Assembly (NCBI GenBank): GCA_038231615.1
Contig: JBBRLA010000436.1
Location: forward strand, 1 to 7,414
Length of the DNA: 7,414 bases
Reading direction: 5' to 3'
DNA from: JBBRLA01 sp038231615
GTDB taxonomy: Bacteria; Myxococcota_A; Polyangia; Palsa-1104; JAEUJZ01
This document shows, piece by piece, positions 6,995 to 7,414 of this stretch. The notes under the pieces were generated by a model. It did not search any database. It was not told where the DNA came from and was given only the letters and a program-made list of their open reading frames with translations. The first letter of the stretch is position 1. Each line of letters opens with the position of its first letter. Position numbers and translations under genes: made by a program.

Positions 6995-7414
6995 ATGCGC
7001 CCCGCCGTTCTCACCGCCTTGCCATGGGTGCTGGTCATTTCCTTGTGGGGGTTTTGTGGCCTGGGAGGCTGCCAGTCTCCCTCGGACTGCGCGGAGTTAG
7101 GCCCCGCCTCCGGCCTGGCGCTCAAGGCGGCGCTGCTTCGCATCGAGGTCTTCCCCGCGCCGGCACAGTGCGTCGGCGGGAAGGTAAACACCGGCGGAGC
7201 GGTGCCCCTGAGCATCGTGGCGACGGCGCCGTCGATGCTGTCGCCAATCTCGCTGCCGGCCGGCGGGGTCATCGTCCACATGCTCGCCTTCAGCGATACC
7301 GCGGCCACAACGCAGCTGGGCGAGGGTTGTTCCTCCGCGGTGATCCGCGCGGGAGAAAGTGCCTGCCTGTCCCTGCCCATTCTGGCGGGGGGCTGCCAGC
7401 CGGTCACCCACAAA
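6995..7414 (+). CDS. Lipoprotein of unknown function (3' end outside window)
   Basis: 140 codons are open to the window edge. A hydrophobic signal peptide rich in Leu, Val and Trp ends in the lipobox Leu23-Gly-Gly-Cys26, so export and lipidation at Cys26 are expected. The mature part has sparse cysteines and the pattern LLRIEVFPAPAQCVGG, then LPAGGVIVHMLAFSDTAATTQLGEGCS, then AGESACLSLPI. I associate this layout (conserved beta strands, LG.GC, C-L-L) with a widespread myxobacterial lipoprotein family, but no function is known to me. The Cys pairs probably form disulphides. ATG 6995 is the first available start, because an in-frame TAG lies at 6983. ATG 6991 is out of frame. It is divergent from the TPR-kinase operon and may share its regulation. 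Confidence 0.85.
   Translation, partial: MRPAVLTALPWVLVISLWGFCGLGGCQSPSDCAELGPASGLALKAALLRIEVFPAPAQCVGGKVNTGGAVPLSIVATAPSMLSPISLPAGGVIVHMLAFSDTAATTQLGEGCSSAVIRAGESACLSLPILAGGCQPVTHK

Overview
This is a GC-rich, gene-dense chromosomal stretch that looks like a myxobacterium or relative (Myxococcota, formerly Deltaproteobacteria). The evidence is a Hanks-type Ser/Thr kinase with a myxobacterial-style catalytic core, an FHA-bearing sigma-54 activator, a lipoprotein with a long Asp-Leu repeat linker and a Cys-rich domain, and a second lipoprotein of a kind common in that group. Assignment is from gene content only. No rRNA, tRNA, CRISPR array, insertion sequence or attachment site was seen.

Layout. 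At the left edge (1-897, minus) is the 5' part of an NAD-dependent sugar epimerase/reductase resembling HpnA. It is divergent from a small PilZ-domain protein (1007-1360, plus) across an AT-rich island (908-985) with repeated TAAGTTT heptamers. A Cys-rich lipoprotein (1407-2228, minus, TTG start) is convergent with PilZ. Next comes a decayed, frameshifted remnant of a secreted InlB-repeat protein (2365 to about 2770, minus). The centre is a complete FHA / degenerate-GGDEF-like / AAA+ / Fis enhancer-binding protein (2818-4539, plus). It converges through a strong hairpin on a two-gene minus-strand operon: a periplasmic or membrane-anchored TPR-like protein (6218-6880) followed, with a 4-base overlap, by a transmembrane Ser/Thr kinase with a C-terminal PEGA-like domain (4581-6221). 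At the right edge a partial lipoprotein (6995-7414, plus) diverges from that operon.

How it may work together. A membrane kinase with an extracytoplasmic PEGA-like sensor and a co-transcribed envelope TPR protein sit beside a sigma-54 activator whose N-terminal FHA domain should read phosphothreonine. This suggests an envelope-to-transcription relay. The activator's middle region resembles a GGDEF domain that has lost its catalytic residues, and a PilZ protein lies nearby, so a cyclic-di-GMP link is possible but unproven.

Other notable points: three genes have a -10-like hexamer only 6-9 bases before the start codon (leaderless pattern); the kinase has no ATG, GTG or TTG start ahead of its ATP-binding loop; and a perfect palindrome is centred on the activator's start codon.
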